DNA of 64,000 nt, taken from positions 558,001 through 622,000 of the forward strand of contig JAUYAO010000058.1 in the NCBI GenBank assembly GCA_030692565.1, written 5' to 3'. The position numbers were made by a program, and so were the translations under genes. Of the stretch, positions 1 through 8,777 are shown in pieces. The first letter of the stretch is position 1. Each line of letters opens with the position of its first letter. The notes under the pieces were generated by a model, which ran no database searches, was not told the DNA's origin, and was given only the letters and a program-made list of their open reading frames with translations. The stretch is from Nitrospira sp. Lineage in GTDB: Bacteria; Nitrospirota; Nitrospiria; Nitrospirales; Nitrospiraceae.

Positions 1-1
1 G

Positions 2-424
2 GCCACTCGTCGATGGTGGGCTTGCCATAGCCTCTTGATCGTGCTCTTGTGCCTCGCCGCAGCCGGCTGTAACGTCATCCGGGTTAAGTTAAATACGCCA
101 ATCACTCCAGATGATGTGGCGTTCATCGAACCAGGGAAAACCACTCTCAGCGATGTCATCGGAAAGCTCGGCGCGCCGGATTCGCTTACCGACTCCTACC
201 TTGGAGTCGTGGCCACCTATCGTTTCCTCGACATGAAGTATTCACGGGTAAACTTTGGGTGGTTGGTAAAGCCCTGGTCTCCAGTCGACCCTGACTTGAT
301 CATCTCTCGCAGCGGTTTCGGGGTTGATGCGTTCGAGCTTCTTTGTGACCAGAATTGGGTTGTGACACATCAAAGTTTTCTCCGCCAGCTTTCCGGCCCA
401 CGATTCAATCCGTATCCCTTTTGA
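2..424 (+). CDS. putative lipoprotein, 5' end outside window
   Basis: The frame is open from base 2, and the residues before the first possible internal start (TTG at 35) include an Arg-Arg pair followed by a hydrophobic stretch ending in a lipobox, LAAAGC. The real start therefore probably lies upstream of the window and this is a partial gene. The mature part is about 110 residues; it has an SmpA/BamE-like flavour (a 'PGKTTLSDVIGKLGAPD' stretch resembles the 'G.t...v...lG.P' repeat) but I cannot assign a function. Expected to be outer-membrane or inner-membrane anchored. Confidence 0.6.
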   Translation, partial: ATRRWWACHSLLIVLLCLAAAGCNVIRVKLNTPITPDDVAFIEPGKTTLSDVIGKLGAPDSLTDSYLGVVATYRFLDMKYSRVNFGWLVKPWSPVDPDLIISRSGFGVDAFELLCDQNWVVTHQSFLRQLSGPRFNPYPF

Positions 425-482
425 ACCCTTGCCCGAGCACGACCGTTTCTCCATTTGCTGCCCCCCTACTCCTCCGTTTATA

Positions 483-1343
483 ATGCCGGTCATGGATTCT
501 CCTGAAGATCATTCCCTCTCCGACGACATTCTCGCTTCTTCGTCTTATATCCCTGCCGATCGTGATACCGAATTCATGCAGAGGGAAGAGCTGCGCCCTC
601 TGAGGCTCGGACTTGAATTGCTCAAGCCCGAACTCATTCAGAAGGAGCAGGGGATTCAATCCACAATCGTGGTATTCGGCAGCGCACGATTGCAGGAGCC
701 CGTCGCCGCAGCGGTGGCCTTGCGTACTGCCGAACGAGAATTGGCTGAACATCCGGAGGATCCGTCACGCCATCGACAAGTTGCCGTCGCCAAGCGCCAA
801 CGAGAGCTCTCCAAGTATTACGATGTCGCCCGAGAATTTGCCCGGCTAGTATCCAGTTCCTGCCAGATCGACGGGCGATGTGATTATGCCATCGTGACCG
901 GCGGGGGGCCGGGCATTATGGAAGCGGCTAACCGTGGAGCGGCAGACGTGCAGGCCAAGTCCATCGGGTTGAACATTACCCTGCCGCACGAGCAGCGACC
1001 GAATCCCTACATCACACCAGAGTTGTGTTTTCAGTTTCGTTATTTCGCCCTTCGTAAGATGCACTTTCTCATTCGTGCGAAAGCCCTGGTTGCATTTCCC
1101 GGGGGGTTCGGCACGCTCGATGAATTGTTTGAAACATTGACTCTCATCCAAACCGGCAAAGTGACCGGGGTCAGCGTTGTGCTGGTTGGTCGGGCATTCT
1201 GGGAGCGGTTGATCAGTTGGGAATTCCTTGTGGATGAAGGACTGATTGGGCCTCAAGACCTGAGGCTCTTCCACTATGCGGAAACTGCGCAGGAAGCATG
1301 GGATTTAATTGCCCGTAATCATGATGTGAGGCCGAAGGAATGA
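483..1343 (+). CDS. LOG family protein (Rossmann nucleotide-binding, lysine-decarboxylase-like fold)
   Basis: A 286-residue protein if started at the ATG at 483; another ATG lies at 492, and the frame also extends to a TTG at 429 without a convincing ribosome site. The family signature PGGFGTLDE sits at about residues 206-214 and the N-terminal strand reads VVFGSARLQ, as in LOG/YgdH-type proteins. Family members are phosphoribohydrolases releasing a base from nucleoside 5'-monophosphates. The protein is longer than short cytokinin-type LOGs, with an extra N-terminal helical section. It overlaps the next gene by 4 bases, so the two are probably co-translated. Confidence 0.85.
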   Translation: MPVMDSPEDHSLSDDILASSSYIPADRDTEFMQREELRPLRLGLELLKPELIQKEQGIQSTIVVFGSARLQEPVAAAVALRTAERELAEHPEDPSRHRQVAVAKRQRELSKYYDVAREFARLVSSSCQIDGRCDYAIVTGGGPGIMEAANRGAADVQAKSIGLNITLPHEQRPNPYITPELCFQFRYFALRKMHFLIRAKALVAFPGGFGTLDELFETLTLIQTGKVTGVSVVLVGRAFWERLISWEFLVDEGLIGPQDLRLFHYAETAQEAWDLIARNHDVRPKE

Positions 1344-2737
1344 AACTCTCCTTTCATGGCGCGGCGCGTTCGGTGACTGGGAGCCGACACCTGATCGAGA
1401 CGTCCATCTGCCGGCTTCTGTTGGATTGCGGCATGTTTCAAGGCAGGCGGGAAGAAGCGGCAATCCAGAATCGTGAACTCGGCTTTGACCCCAAGGGATT
1501 GTCCGCCGTCCTCCTCTCGCACGCTCACATTGATCATTCCGGTGCCCTGCCGATGTTGATGCAACAGCGCTTTTCCGGCAAAGTCCACCTCACGCGCGCG
1601 ACCGCGGATCTCACCGCGATCATGTTGCAGGATGCGGCCAGGATTCAGGAAAGCGACTGCCGCTATGTGAATAAAAAAGAGCGGCGGAGGGGCAAGAAGT
1701 GCGTGCAGCCCCTATTCGATAGCGATGACGTCGAGGACATCACCAGGCGTTTTGTCGGCGAGCGTTATCATGATGCGGTCAAGATTGCCCCCCGAGTCAC
1801 GGCGACGTTTCACGATGCCGGGCATATCCTCGGATCGGCCGCGGTCCGTGTGAAGTATACGGTTCGAGGAAATACGGCCACCGTCCTCTTTAGCGGCGAT
1901 CTGGGCCGATCGCATATGCCGATTCTGCGCGATCCCGAACCGCCACCTTCCTGTGACGTGCTCATTCTAGAATCGACCTACGGCGACCGTCTGCACGACC
2001 AAGCCGGCGAGGCGATGAAAACAAAGGCTGAGGAACTAATCGCCCACGCCAAAGCGCACAAGAGCAAGATCATCGTGCCGGCCTTTGCCGTCGGGCGAAC
2101 GCAGGAGCTCGTCATGCGGATCAAAGAACTCGTCGCCGAGGATCGTATTGATCCGATCCCCATCTATATTGATTCTCCGCTGGCATCCAGGGCCACCGAG
2201 GTGTTTCGCCGTCATCCTGAATGCTATGACGAGGAAACCTACCGCACGTTTACGGAAGACGGCGATCCCTTCGCATCGCGCTATATCCGCTTTGTCTCGT
2301 CGCCGGACGACAGCAAACGACTCAATGCGATGAAGGGGCCGATGATTATTATCTCCTCTTCAGGCATGTGTGAGGGAGGCCGTGTCCTCCATCATTTGAA
2401 ACACGCCATTGAAGATGAAGCCAACGTCATCGTGTTCGTCGGCTTTCAAGCCGAGCACACGCTGGGGCGCAAGCTCGTCGAAGGCTGGGACGTGGTGCCG
2501 ATCTTTGGGGTGCCGACGAAACGGCGAGCGCAGGTCGTGAAATTCAACGGACTCTCGGCCCATGCTGACCGTAACGATCTCCTGGCCTACGTACGTGCCA
2601 TCAATCCGCTCCCCAGCAAAGTCTTTATCGTTCACGGCGAAGAGAAGCAGGCCCTGTCGTTAGGCGTGGCGATTCAGAGTGAACATCCCTCCATCGACGT
2701 GACTATTCCGCATCGAGGATCGAGCTATGAGATCTAG
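1340..2737 (+). CDS. MBL-fold / beta-CASP RNA-metabolising nuclease
   Basis: 465 residues. The metallo-beta-lactamase motif HAHIDHSG begins at residue 61 (His61, His63, Asp65, His66 as zinc ligands), followed by DAGHILGS and FSGDLG motifs. The middle has the beta-CASP region with a serine-rich ISSSGMCEGG stretch, and the end carries the HGEEKQAL motif of the CPSF73/YSH1-like bacterial group. These are zinc-dependent endo/exoribonucleases; the exact substrate is not visible here. The ATG overlaps the LOG gene stop, and the following P1 peptidase gene overlaps its 3' end by 11 bases. Confidence 0.9.
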   Translation: MKLSFHGAARSVTGSRHLIETSICRLLLDCGMFQGRREEAAIQNRELGFDPKGLSAVLLSHAHIDHSGALPMLMQQRFSGKVHLTRATADLTAIMLQDAARIQESDCRYVNKKERRRGKKCVQPLFDSDDVEDITRRFVGERYHDAVKIAPRVTATFHDAGHILGSAAVRVKYTVRGNTATVLFSGDLGRSHMPILRDPEPPPSCDVLILESTYGDRLHDQAGEAMKTKAEELIAHAKAHKSKIIVPAFAVGRTQELVMRIKELVAEDRIDPIPIYIDSPLASRATEVFRRHPECYDEETYRTFTEDGDPFASRYIRFVSSPDDSKRLNAMKGPMIIISSSGMCEGGRVLHHLKHAIEDEANVIVFVGFQAEHTLGRKLVEGWDVVPIFGVPTKRRAQVVKFNGLSAHADRNDLLAYVRAINPLPSKVFIVHGEEKQALSLGVAIQSEHPSIDVTIPHRGSSYEI

Positions 2738-3920
2738 GAGGCGAGTGGCGCTGGCAGTAGCCGTTTGCCTCGCCGGACTAAGCGGCTGGTCGATGGCCGG
2801 CGCGGCAGAGGGGACCGACGCGCGACAGCGAGTGCGCGAGTTGGGAATCATTGTCGGGAACTATGCGCCCGGTCAATTTAACGCGATCACGGATGTGCCT
2901 GGCGTCCGAGTTGGGCACCAGACCCTCATCTCCGGGGAGGGGGCGTTGAAGCCGGGACAGGGGCCGGTCCGCACGGGCGTGACGGTCATCGTTCCGCGCG
3001 AAGATGTGTGGCATAAGAAGGTGGCGGCCGGCTCCTTCGTCCTCAACGGCACGGGAGAGATGACCGGTCTGGCCTGGGTAGCGGAGTCGGGTTTTCTGGA
3101 ATATCCTATCGCGCTGACGAACACGCTCAATGTGCCACGGGTGGCGAACGGCGTCATGAGCTGGATGATCAAACAATATCCGGCGATCGGTATCGAGGAT
3201 GATACCCTCACGCCGGTTGTGGCCGAATGCGATGACGGGCGCCTGAATGACATTCAAGGCCGTCACGTGTCTGAGCAGGACGTCATCGCTGCGCTCGACA
3301 GCGCGAACAGCGGCCCGGTCAAAGAAGGAACTGTCGGGGCCGGCACTGGCATGGTCTCGTACGGGTTCAAAGGCGGAATCGGCACGGCATCGCGCGCATT
3401 GCCTGAAAAAGAAGGCGGCTATACGATTGGCGTGTTGGTCAATGCGAACCACGGCCGGAGACCGGAACTTGTCGTGGGAGGTGTGCCCGTTGGGAAACAG
3501 TATGCAGCGCCCCAAGCGGTAGCGGAAGCCCTCTCGCCCGGCCAGAGCGAAGGCTCGATCATCATCGTCATCGCCACCGATGCTCCGCTCGATAGTCGCC
3601 AGCTTACGCGGCTGGCCAAGCGGGCCGCACTCGGCCTCGCCCGCACGGGTTCGACCGCACGCCATGGCAGCGGTGATTTCATCCTCGCCTTCTCCACTGC
3701 CAATGTCATCCCGCACTATCCCAAAGAACCCACCTATACACTGACCCATCTCGCCGACACCCATCTGAACCCCATGATCGCGGCGACGGTTGAAGCCACT
3801 GAAGAAGCCATTCTCAACGCCCTCACCATGGCGACGACGGTGGTCGGACGCGATGACCATCGCGTAGAGGCCATCAATCTGGATCGGCTCAGGGCTTTAG
3901 CCTCCGGATCACGACCCTGA
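2727..3920 (+). CDS. P1 family peptidase (DmpA/BapA-like aminopeptidase), exported
   Basis: 397 residues with an N-terminal signal peptide (Arg-rich start, hydrophobic core, cleavage near AGAAEG). Family features are the NANHG motif (catalytic Asn region), the Gly276-Ser277 pair in GSIIIVIATDAPL that is the self-cleavage site and N-terminal nucleophile in this family, and a later SGD where DmpA has Ser-x-Glu. Known members are autoprocessed N-terminal hydrolases cleaving D-amino-acid or beta-amino-acid peptides. The export signal suggests a periplasmic peptide-scavenging role (inference). The start overlaps the upstream nuclease gene. Confidence 0.88.
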   Translation: MRSRRRVALAVAVCLAGLSGWSMAGAAEGTDARQRVRELGIIVGNYAPGQFNAITDVPGVRVGHQTLISGEGALKPGQGPVRTGVTVIVPREDVWHKKVAAGSFVLNGTGEMTGLAWVAESGFLEYPIALTNTLNVPRVANGVMSWMIKQYPAIGIEDDTLTPVVAECDDGRLNDIQGRHVSEQDVIAALDSANSGPVKEGTVGAGTGMVSYGFKGGIGTASRALPEKEGGYTIGVLVNANHGRRPELVVGGVPVGKQYAAPQAVAEALSPGQSEGSIIIVIATDAPLDSRQLTRLAKRAALGLARTGSTARHGSGDFILAFSTANVIPHYPKEPTYTLTHLADTHLNPMIAATVEATEEAILNALTMATTVVGRDDHRVEAINLDRLRALASGSRP

Positions 3921-4102
3921 TATTCGGGGGAAGGGATAATGGAGGGGCTTCGCAGGCCTCTGAATGCTGAGTTGATCTAGACGAGCGCGCTCCATCGCCC
4001 GCGAAGCGAGTCCGGATAGATATGGTGAAATTGGGCGCTTGCAATTCTCGCCGGTGGCTCGTTATCCTGCCTTGAAACTATAGAGCCGAGGAGTGTGCTT
4101 CG

Positions 4103-4330
4103 ATGAATGAGTATCAAATTGGCGGCGGATTGCGTCTTCTGACGGCGGTGGAGAAGACGGAGGCCTTTGCCGAGTTTCTCAAGACGCGGATGACGCGTGC
4201 GCTGGAGACGGAAGATCCCACCGAATTGCATTACTTGCTGGCGCAGCTCGACGACTATCACTCGTATCTCTGGCGGTACTACAAGAAATTGGCGAGTGAC
4301 CGATCCGAACGCATGAATCCCGGCGTGTAA
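4103..4330 (+). CDS. small hypothetical protein (75 aa)
   Basis: A 75-residue, highly charged and probably helical protein without signal peptide or membrane segment. A good ribosome site (GAGGAG) lies about 9 bases before the ATG. It stands 16 bases before the FIST gene in the same direction, so the two may be cotranscribed. No family recognised. Confidence 0.65.
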   Translation: MNEYQIGGGLRLLTAVEKTEAFAEFLKTRMTRALETEDPTELHYLLAQLDDYHSYLWRYYKKLASDRSERMNPGV

Positions 4331-4346
4331 CGGGACAACGATCTCC

Positions 4347-5573
4347 ATGCCCAGCTTGTCTCCGACATCCCCCATCCAGGCCGCAACGTTCCATTTCGTT
4401 TCCGCGGTGTCCCGCAATCCCGATACGGAAGCCGCCGCTCGTGATTTGGTGGATGAGGTGAGTGCCAAGTTGGGCGGCGTCACGCCCGATCTTGCGTTCG
4501 TGTTCTTTTCTTCGCACCATGTGTCTCGTGCTGAGTTGCTCGCCGAGACGATGACGGATGTGTTGGGCGCGAGAGTGTCGCTCGGCTGTAGCGGCGAAGG
4601 CGTGATTGCCGGGGCGGAGGAATTGGAAACGTCTCCCGCCGTCACCCTGTGGACGGCCTGCCTTCCCGGTGTCAGCCTCACTCCCGTCCGACTGTCATTC
4701 TCGCAAACCCAGGATCAATTTTCGTTGCCAGGCTGGCCTGAGTCCGACGGGCAAGAGGGCACGTTTCTCCTCCTCGCAGATCCGTTCTCCACTCCGATGC
4801 AGGATGTCCTGAGTCTCTTGGAAGAGCGCTATCCGGGCACAGCGGCGATCGGCGGATTGGCCGGCGGCGGGCAAGATGCCGGTGAGAATCGGCTGTTTCT
4901 CGGACGGCAAACCTTTGAGAGCGGGTTGGTTGGGGTTCGGATCAGCGGCCCGATTGAGGTGCGACCGGTCATCTCGCAAGGTTGCCGCCCGATCGGCGAG
5001 CGCTACGTGGTCACGAAAGCGGAGCACAATCTCGTGCACGAGATGGGCGGCACGCCGGCATTGACGCGGCTTCAAACGGTCTTCGAGTCTCTCGGAGGCG
5101 ACGATCGGCGCCGGGCGCATCGGGCACTTCACGTCGGCATCGTGATCGACGAGCATCGCAATCGGTTTGAACTGGGCGACTTTCTCGTCCGCAATTTGGT
5201 GGGCGCCGACCAAACGACCGGTGCGGTGGCCATCGGCGATGTGGTGCAGGAAGGACAGACGGTCCAGTTTCACCTTCGCGATGCCAAGTCGGCGAGCGAA
5301 GATCTCCATTTGCTACTCGCGGCCGATCGCGCGCGGCATCCGAACGCACCGCTCGGGGCCCTCGTGTTTAGCTGCTGCGGGCGTGGTCAGGGGCTGTTCG
5401 GGCGTCCGCATCATGATTCGGGCGTACTGACGGAGCGATTGGGGCAGATTCCGGTGGCCGGGTTTTTTGCTCAAGGCGAGATCGGCCCGGTCGGCGGGCG
5501 CAACTTTCTTCACGGGTACACCGCCAGCATGGCGCTGTTTGCCCAACCGGCATCCAAGGCAGGGGCGCAATGA
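4347..5573 (+). CDS. FIST domain protein (FIST_N plus FIST_C sensory protein)
   Basis: 408 residues with the FIST N-terminal region (early FVFFSSHH and [10 protein letters not shown] motifs) and FIST_C ([10 protein letters not shown] near the end with [10 protein letters not shown]). FIST proteins are proposed small-molecule, possibly amino-acid, sensory domains, usually joined to signalling modules. Here the two halves form a stand-alone protein with no output domain. The stop overlaps the next ATG (ATGA at 5570), coupling it to an FKBP isomerase. Confidence 0.85.
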   Translation: MPSLSPTSPIQAATFHFVSAVSRNPDTEAAARDLVDEVSAKLGGVTPDLAFVFFSSHHVSRAELLAETMTDVLGARVSLGCSGEGVIAGAEELETSPAVTLWTACLPGVSLTPVRLSFSQTQDQFSLPGWPESDGQEGTFLLLADPFSTPMQDVLSLLEERYPGTAAIGGLAGGGQDAGENRLFLGRQTFESGLVGVRISGPIEVRPVISQGCRPIGERYVVTKAEHNLVHEMGGTPALTRLQTVFESLGGDDRRRAHRALHVGIVIDEHRNRFELGDFLVRNLVGADQTTGAVAIGDVVQEGQTVQFHLRDAKSASEDLHLLLAADRARHPNAPLGALVFSCCGRGQGLFGRPHHDSGVLTERLGQIPVAGFFAQGEIGPVGGRNFLHGYTASMALFAQPASKAGAQ

Positions 5574-6022
5574 ATAAACTATTTCGAGCCATCGTGTTCG
5601 GCGCAATCATCGTGACGTGTAGTCCATCTATGGGAGTAGGAGGCAGCATGAGCGGGAGCGAATCATCGGCATCGGAAGGGAAAGAGATTACGACGCCATC
5701 CGGTTTGCAATACATCGATCAAGTTGTGGGGACCGGTGACACCGCGAAGGCGGGACAGACGGTCTCCGTTCATTACACCGGCTGGCTCACGAATGGAAAG
5801 AAGTTCGATAGTTCCGTGGACCGTGGACAGCCCTTCTCGTTCCGGCTCGGTGTGGGCCAGGTGATCAAGGGTTGGGATGAGGGTGTGCAAGGGATGAAAA
5901 TAGGCGGCAAGCGCAAGCTGACGATCCCCTCGAACCTCGGCTACGGGGCACGTGGAGCCGGTGGGCTCATTCCTCCTCATGCCACGCTCGTGTTCGATGT
6001 CGAATTACTTGGAGTGCAGTAA
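5570..6022 (+). CDS. FKBP-type peptidyl-prolyl cis-trans isomerase, exported
   Basis: 150 residues: an N-terminal hydrophobic signal segment (about residues 1-25), a Ser/Gly-rich linker, then one FKBP domain with conserved [33 protein letters not shown] and [11 protein letters not shown]. The domain is complete and near the usual 110 residues. Likely a periplasmic folding catalyst. The start is coupled (ATGA) to the FIST gene and gcvT begins 12 bases downstream. Confidence 0.92.
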   Translation: MNKLFRAIVFGAIIVTCSPSMGVGGSMSGSESSASEGKEITTPSGLQYIDQVVGTGDTAKAGQTVSVHYTGWLTNGKKFDSSVDRGQPFSFRLGVGQVIKGWDEGVQGMKIGGKRKLTIPSNLGYGARGAGGLIPPHATLVFDVELLGVQ

Positions 6023-6034
6023 CCGGTCAAACCG

Positions 6035-7135
6035 ATGAAACAGACGCCACTCATTGCGCAACATCGCGCTGCCGGGGCTAAGTTGGTCGATTTTGCCGGC
6101 TGGGAGATGCCTATCCAGTATTCGGGCGTACTGGACGAGTACCATACCGTCCGCAGCAAGGCCGGACTCTTTGACGTGAGCCATATGGGCCGGCTGATGG
6201 TATCGGGAGTCGGCGCACTGGCGTTTCTCCAATCGGTTACGACGAATGATGCGGCCAAGCTGGCGGTCGGCCAGGCGCACTATTCCATGGTGTGCAACGA
6301 CGAGGGTGGCATCAAGGACGACATCTTTGTCTACCGGTTGAAGCAGGAGGACTATCTGCTCTGTGTCAATGCGTCGAATCGTGGCAAGGTGCTGACCTGG
6401 CTGCAGGCACATCCGCGAGATACGAATGTCGTGCTGGAAGACTATTCGGATCAGATGGCCCAAATCGCTCTTCAGGGGCCTTTGTCCAAGGAGATTATGA
6501 TTGCCTTGGGCGGTGCGGCGGTGACGACCCTGAAGCTGCACCACACCTGCGAGGCGACGCTGGCGTCGATTCCCACTCTCATCGCGCGGACCGGTTATAC
6601 CGGTGAGCTTGGGTATGAGTTGTATGCCCCGTCCGATCGTATCGGGCTGCTGTGGGAGCGGATCGTTGAAGCAGGAGCTTCGAAAGGACTGAAGCCGGCC
6701 GGATTAGGCTCGCGTGACCTGCTTCGCCTGGAGATGGGCTATCTCCTTTACGGCAACGACATCGATGAAACGACCACTCCGATCGAGGCGGCCGTTGAGT
6801 GGGCGGTGAGCGTCGAGAAGGGTGATTTCGCCGGGCGTGCGAAACTGGTTGCGCAGAAGGACGGCGGACCGGCCAAGCGCTTTGTCGGATTTGAATTATT
6901 GGAAAAGGCTGTACCTCGACATGGGTGCAAGATTCTGGATGCCCGCTCCTCCGAACCCATCGGTGAGGTGTCCAGCGGAAATCTTTCACCGATCCTGCAG
7001 AAGGGGATTGGTCTGGGCTATGTGCCATGTGCACTGTCGGCCATCGGCACGCGGATCACGATTGATATTCGAGGGAAAGCCGTCCCCGCGCAGATTGTGA
7101 AAACACCGTTCTATCGAAAGCCCAAGAGCACGTAA
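6035..7135 (+). CDS. gcvT: glycine cleavage system aminomethyltransferase (T-protein)
   Basis: 366 residues, the usual length. The N-terminus KQTPLIAQHRAAGAKLVDFAGWEMP and motifs YSGVLDEYHTVRSKAGLFDVSHMG, ARTGYTGELGYELY and LGSRDLLRLEMGYLLYGND are diagnostic for GcvT. It transfers the methylene unit of the lipoyl-H-protein intermediate to tetrahydrofolate, releasing ammonia. The H-protein gene is not adjacent; the P-protein gene (gcvP) lies 7 kb away on the opposite strand. Confidence 0.96.
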   Translation: MKQTPLIAQHRAAGAKLVDFAGWEMPIQYSGVLDEYHTVRSKAGLFDVSHMGRLMVSGVGALAFLQSVTTNDAAKLAVGQAHYSMVCNDEGGIKDDIFVYRLKQEDYLLCVNASNRGKVLTWLQAHPRDTNVVLEDYSDQMAQIALQGPLSKEIMIALGGAAVTTLKLHHTCEATLASIPTLIARTGYTGELGYELYAPSDRIGLLWERIVEAGASKGLKPAGLGSRDLLRLEMGYLLYGNDIDETTTPIEAAVEWAVSVEKGDFAGRAKLVAQKDGGPAKRFVGFELLEKAVPRHGCKILDARSSEPIGEVSSGNLSPILQKGIGLGYVPCALSAIGTRITIDIRGKAVPAQIVKTPFYRKPKST

Positions 7136-7145
7136 CGGACAGGCC

Positions 7146-7661
7146 GTGACCAAGCATATCTACAAAGGCCGGATCGTCACGCTGAACATCGATACGGTCA
7201 CCTTGCCGAACGGCGTGACGGTCGATCTGGAAACGATTCGCCATCCCGGCGCATCGGCCGTCGTTCCGATGAAAGACGATGGCACGGTGGTGCTGATCCG
7301 TCAGTTCCGCCACGCAGCCGGCGGGTTTATTTATGAGATTCCCGCGGGCAAGCTCAATCCAGGAGAAGATCCGCTGAGCTGTGCGGCGCGAGAATTGGAA
7401 GAAGAGATCGGCTATCGGGCGACGACGCTCTCGCTGCTTTCCAGCATTTTCACCGCGCCGGGGTTTGCCGACGAAGTGATTCACGTCTACAAAGCGACGG
7501 GGCTCATGCAGGGAAGGCAACAGCTCGATCGGGATGAAGTACTGGACGTGATTGAGATGTCGTTGGCCGGCGCGATCAGAAAGATTGAAGACGGGACGAT
7601 CCGGGATGCCAAGACGATTGTGGGATTGCAGGCGGTCTATATCAGAGAGTCGATGCGGTAG
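7146..7661 (+). CDS. Nudix hydrolase, ADP-ribose pyrophosphatase type
   Basis: 171 residues from a GTG start 10 bases after gcvT. The Nudix box runs from Gly68 to Gly89 (GKLNPGEDP...ARELEEEIG). The preceding RQFRHAAGGFIYEIPAG is the signature of the ADP-ribose pyrophosphatase (NudF/ADPRase) subgroup, which hydrolyses ADP-ribose to AMP and ribose-5-phosphate. The exact substrate is not provable from sequence. Likely last gene of the FIST-FKBP-gcvT-nudix run; a hairpin follows. Confidence 0.9.
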   Translation: MTKHIYKGRIVTLNIDTVTLPNGVTVDLETIRHPGASAVVPMKDDGTVVLIRQFRHAAGGFIYEIPAGKLNPGEDPLSCAARELEEEIGYRATTLSLLSSIFTAPGFADEVIHVYKATGLMQGRQQLDRDEVLDVIEMSLAGAIRKIEDGTIRDAKTIVGLQAVYIRESMR

Positions 7662-7672
7662 GGGAACCGCCC

Positions 7673-7705
7673 GAGAGGTCTCCCGCGTGAAGCGGGAAAC
7701 CTCTC
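7673..7705. terminator. hairpin between convergent genes
   Basis: GAGAGGT (7673-7679) pairs with ACCTCTC (7699-7705), with an inner perfect stem CCCGC / GCGGG around a GTGAA loop. It lies between convergent genes and could terminate both, but neither strand has a strong T-run, so it may not be a classical intrinsic terminator. Confidence 0.5.
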
Positions 7706-7736
7706 AAGCCAGCTAGCCTCGCCAAATGGACGGAAG

Positions 7737-7955
7737 TTACTTGTCCTTCTTCTCGTCCTTCTTCTTCTCTTCGCCGAACACCACGTGGCCGCCCTTCTTC
7801 TCGTCTTTCTTGTCCTTCTTCTCTTCGCCATAGACCATCACGTGGCCACCCTTCTTCTCATCCTTCTTGTCCTTCTTCTCTTCGCCGGCGAAGGAAGGGG
7901 CGCTGAACGAAACGGCCACTGCCACTGCCATGACTGTCATCAACATGCTCTTCAT
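7737..7955 (-). CDS. small exported Lys/Glu-rich repeat protein
   Basis: 72 residues from the ATG at 7955, chosen because GGAGGG lies just upstream; the frame continues to 8030 without such a site. A clean signal peptide (SMLMTVMAVAVAVSFSAPSFA, cleaved after SFAG or SFA) is followed by repeats GEEKKDKKDEKKGGHV, GEEKKDKKDEKKGGHV-like and a shorter GEEKKKDEKKDK. The mature protein is almost entirely Lys, Glu and Asp with Gly-Gly-His-Val breaks. No known family recognised; a periplasmic or secreted polyampholyte is inferred. Confidence 0.8.
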   Translation of the reverse strand: MKSMLMTVMAVAVAVSFSAPSFAGEEKKDKKDEKKGGHVMVYGEEKKDKKDEKKGGHVVFGEEKKKDEKKDK

Positions 7956-8177
7956 AGTAAATCCCTCCAGAAAGGTTGTTGAGATTCGTGCCGCTAATCG
8001 GGCACTGCCCAGGTATTGAGCAAGCCGCATGCCGAATGTTCTACGCGTGTAGTTTATCTATATATTCAGATAGTTCCGTAGCTCCTCTAATCCAGCAATG
8101 AAGGGGAATTCCTTCTTATTCCTGTGGCGGATTGGCTGAGTCCCCACTAAACTGCCTCAATCAAGATCGGGGGTGAC

Positions 8178-8726
8178 GTGGACAGAGGAGCGAGACTGTC
8201 CGACCGTATTCAACCAGGCGTGAGGATCCTCTTTGTCGGGATCAATCCTGGTCTGCGGTCTGCTCAGATGGGACATCATTTCGCCGGCCCTTCCAATCGT
8301 TTCTGGAAGCTGCTCCATGAGTCTCGGCTGGTCACAGAGCCACTGACGTTCAAGGAAGATCAAAGACTTCCTGATTGGGGACTTGGCCTGACGAATATCG
8401 TCGGCCGCCCAAGCCGCGGGATCGACAGTCTTTCGCCCCAAGAATATCGTAACGGTATGGCGGCCCTGACCCGAAAAGTTCGGAAGTATCGGCCACGCAT
8501 TGTGGCGCTGCTGGGCATCACGATCTACCGCATCATGTACGGGTCAGAACTATCTTTACCGGCACGGATTCCTTTGGGCCCCACCAGCAGCGATATTGCC
8601 GGGGTGCCAATCTTTCTCTTGCCTAATCCCAGCGGCCGCAATGCCCACTACGGGTATGCAGACATGCTCGCCGCGTTTCGAGCGCTTCAATCCCTCGCCG
8701 GCCAATCGGCGGTTCCCGACATGTGA
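8178..8726 (+). CDS. mug: G/U mismatch-specific DNA glycosylase (Mug/TDG family)
   Basis: 182 residues from a GTG start. The family motif ILFVGINPGLRSAQMGHHFAGPSNRFW is near the N-terminus (GINPG is the active-site loop) and the C-terminal LPNPSGRNAHY matches the second active-site motif. The enzyme removes uracil or thymine opposite guanine during base excision repair. It appears monocistronic; the 220 bases upstream hold no gene. Confidence 0.9.
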   Translation: MDRGARLSDRIQPGVRILFVGINPGLRSAQMGHHFAGPSNRFWKLLHESRLVTEPLTFKEDQRLPDWGLGLTNIVGRPSRGIDSLSPQEYRNGMAALTRKVRKYRPRIVALLGITIYRIMYGSELSLPARIPLGPTSSDIAGVPIFLLPNPSGRNAHYGYADMLAAFRALQSLAGQSAVPDM

Positions 8727-8759
8727 GTTTTTATCGTTTTCTTTGTCAGGACAATCAGT

Positions 8760-8775
8760 CTCGACTACAGTCGAG
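8760..8775. promoter_or_regulatory. dyad overlapping the start region of the next gene
   Basis: CTCGAC-TACA-GTCGAG is a perfect 6-bp dyad ending 2 bases before the ATG at 8778, so it covers any ribosome site. It could act as an operator or as an RNA hairpin restricting translation; there is no independent support. Confidence 0.25.
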
Positions 8776-8777
8776 GC

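Noticed and set aside
2778-3860. 360-codon minus-strand frame inside the P1 peptidase gene
   Set aside because: Antisense shadow; the plus-strand gene has all its family motifs.
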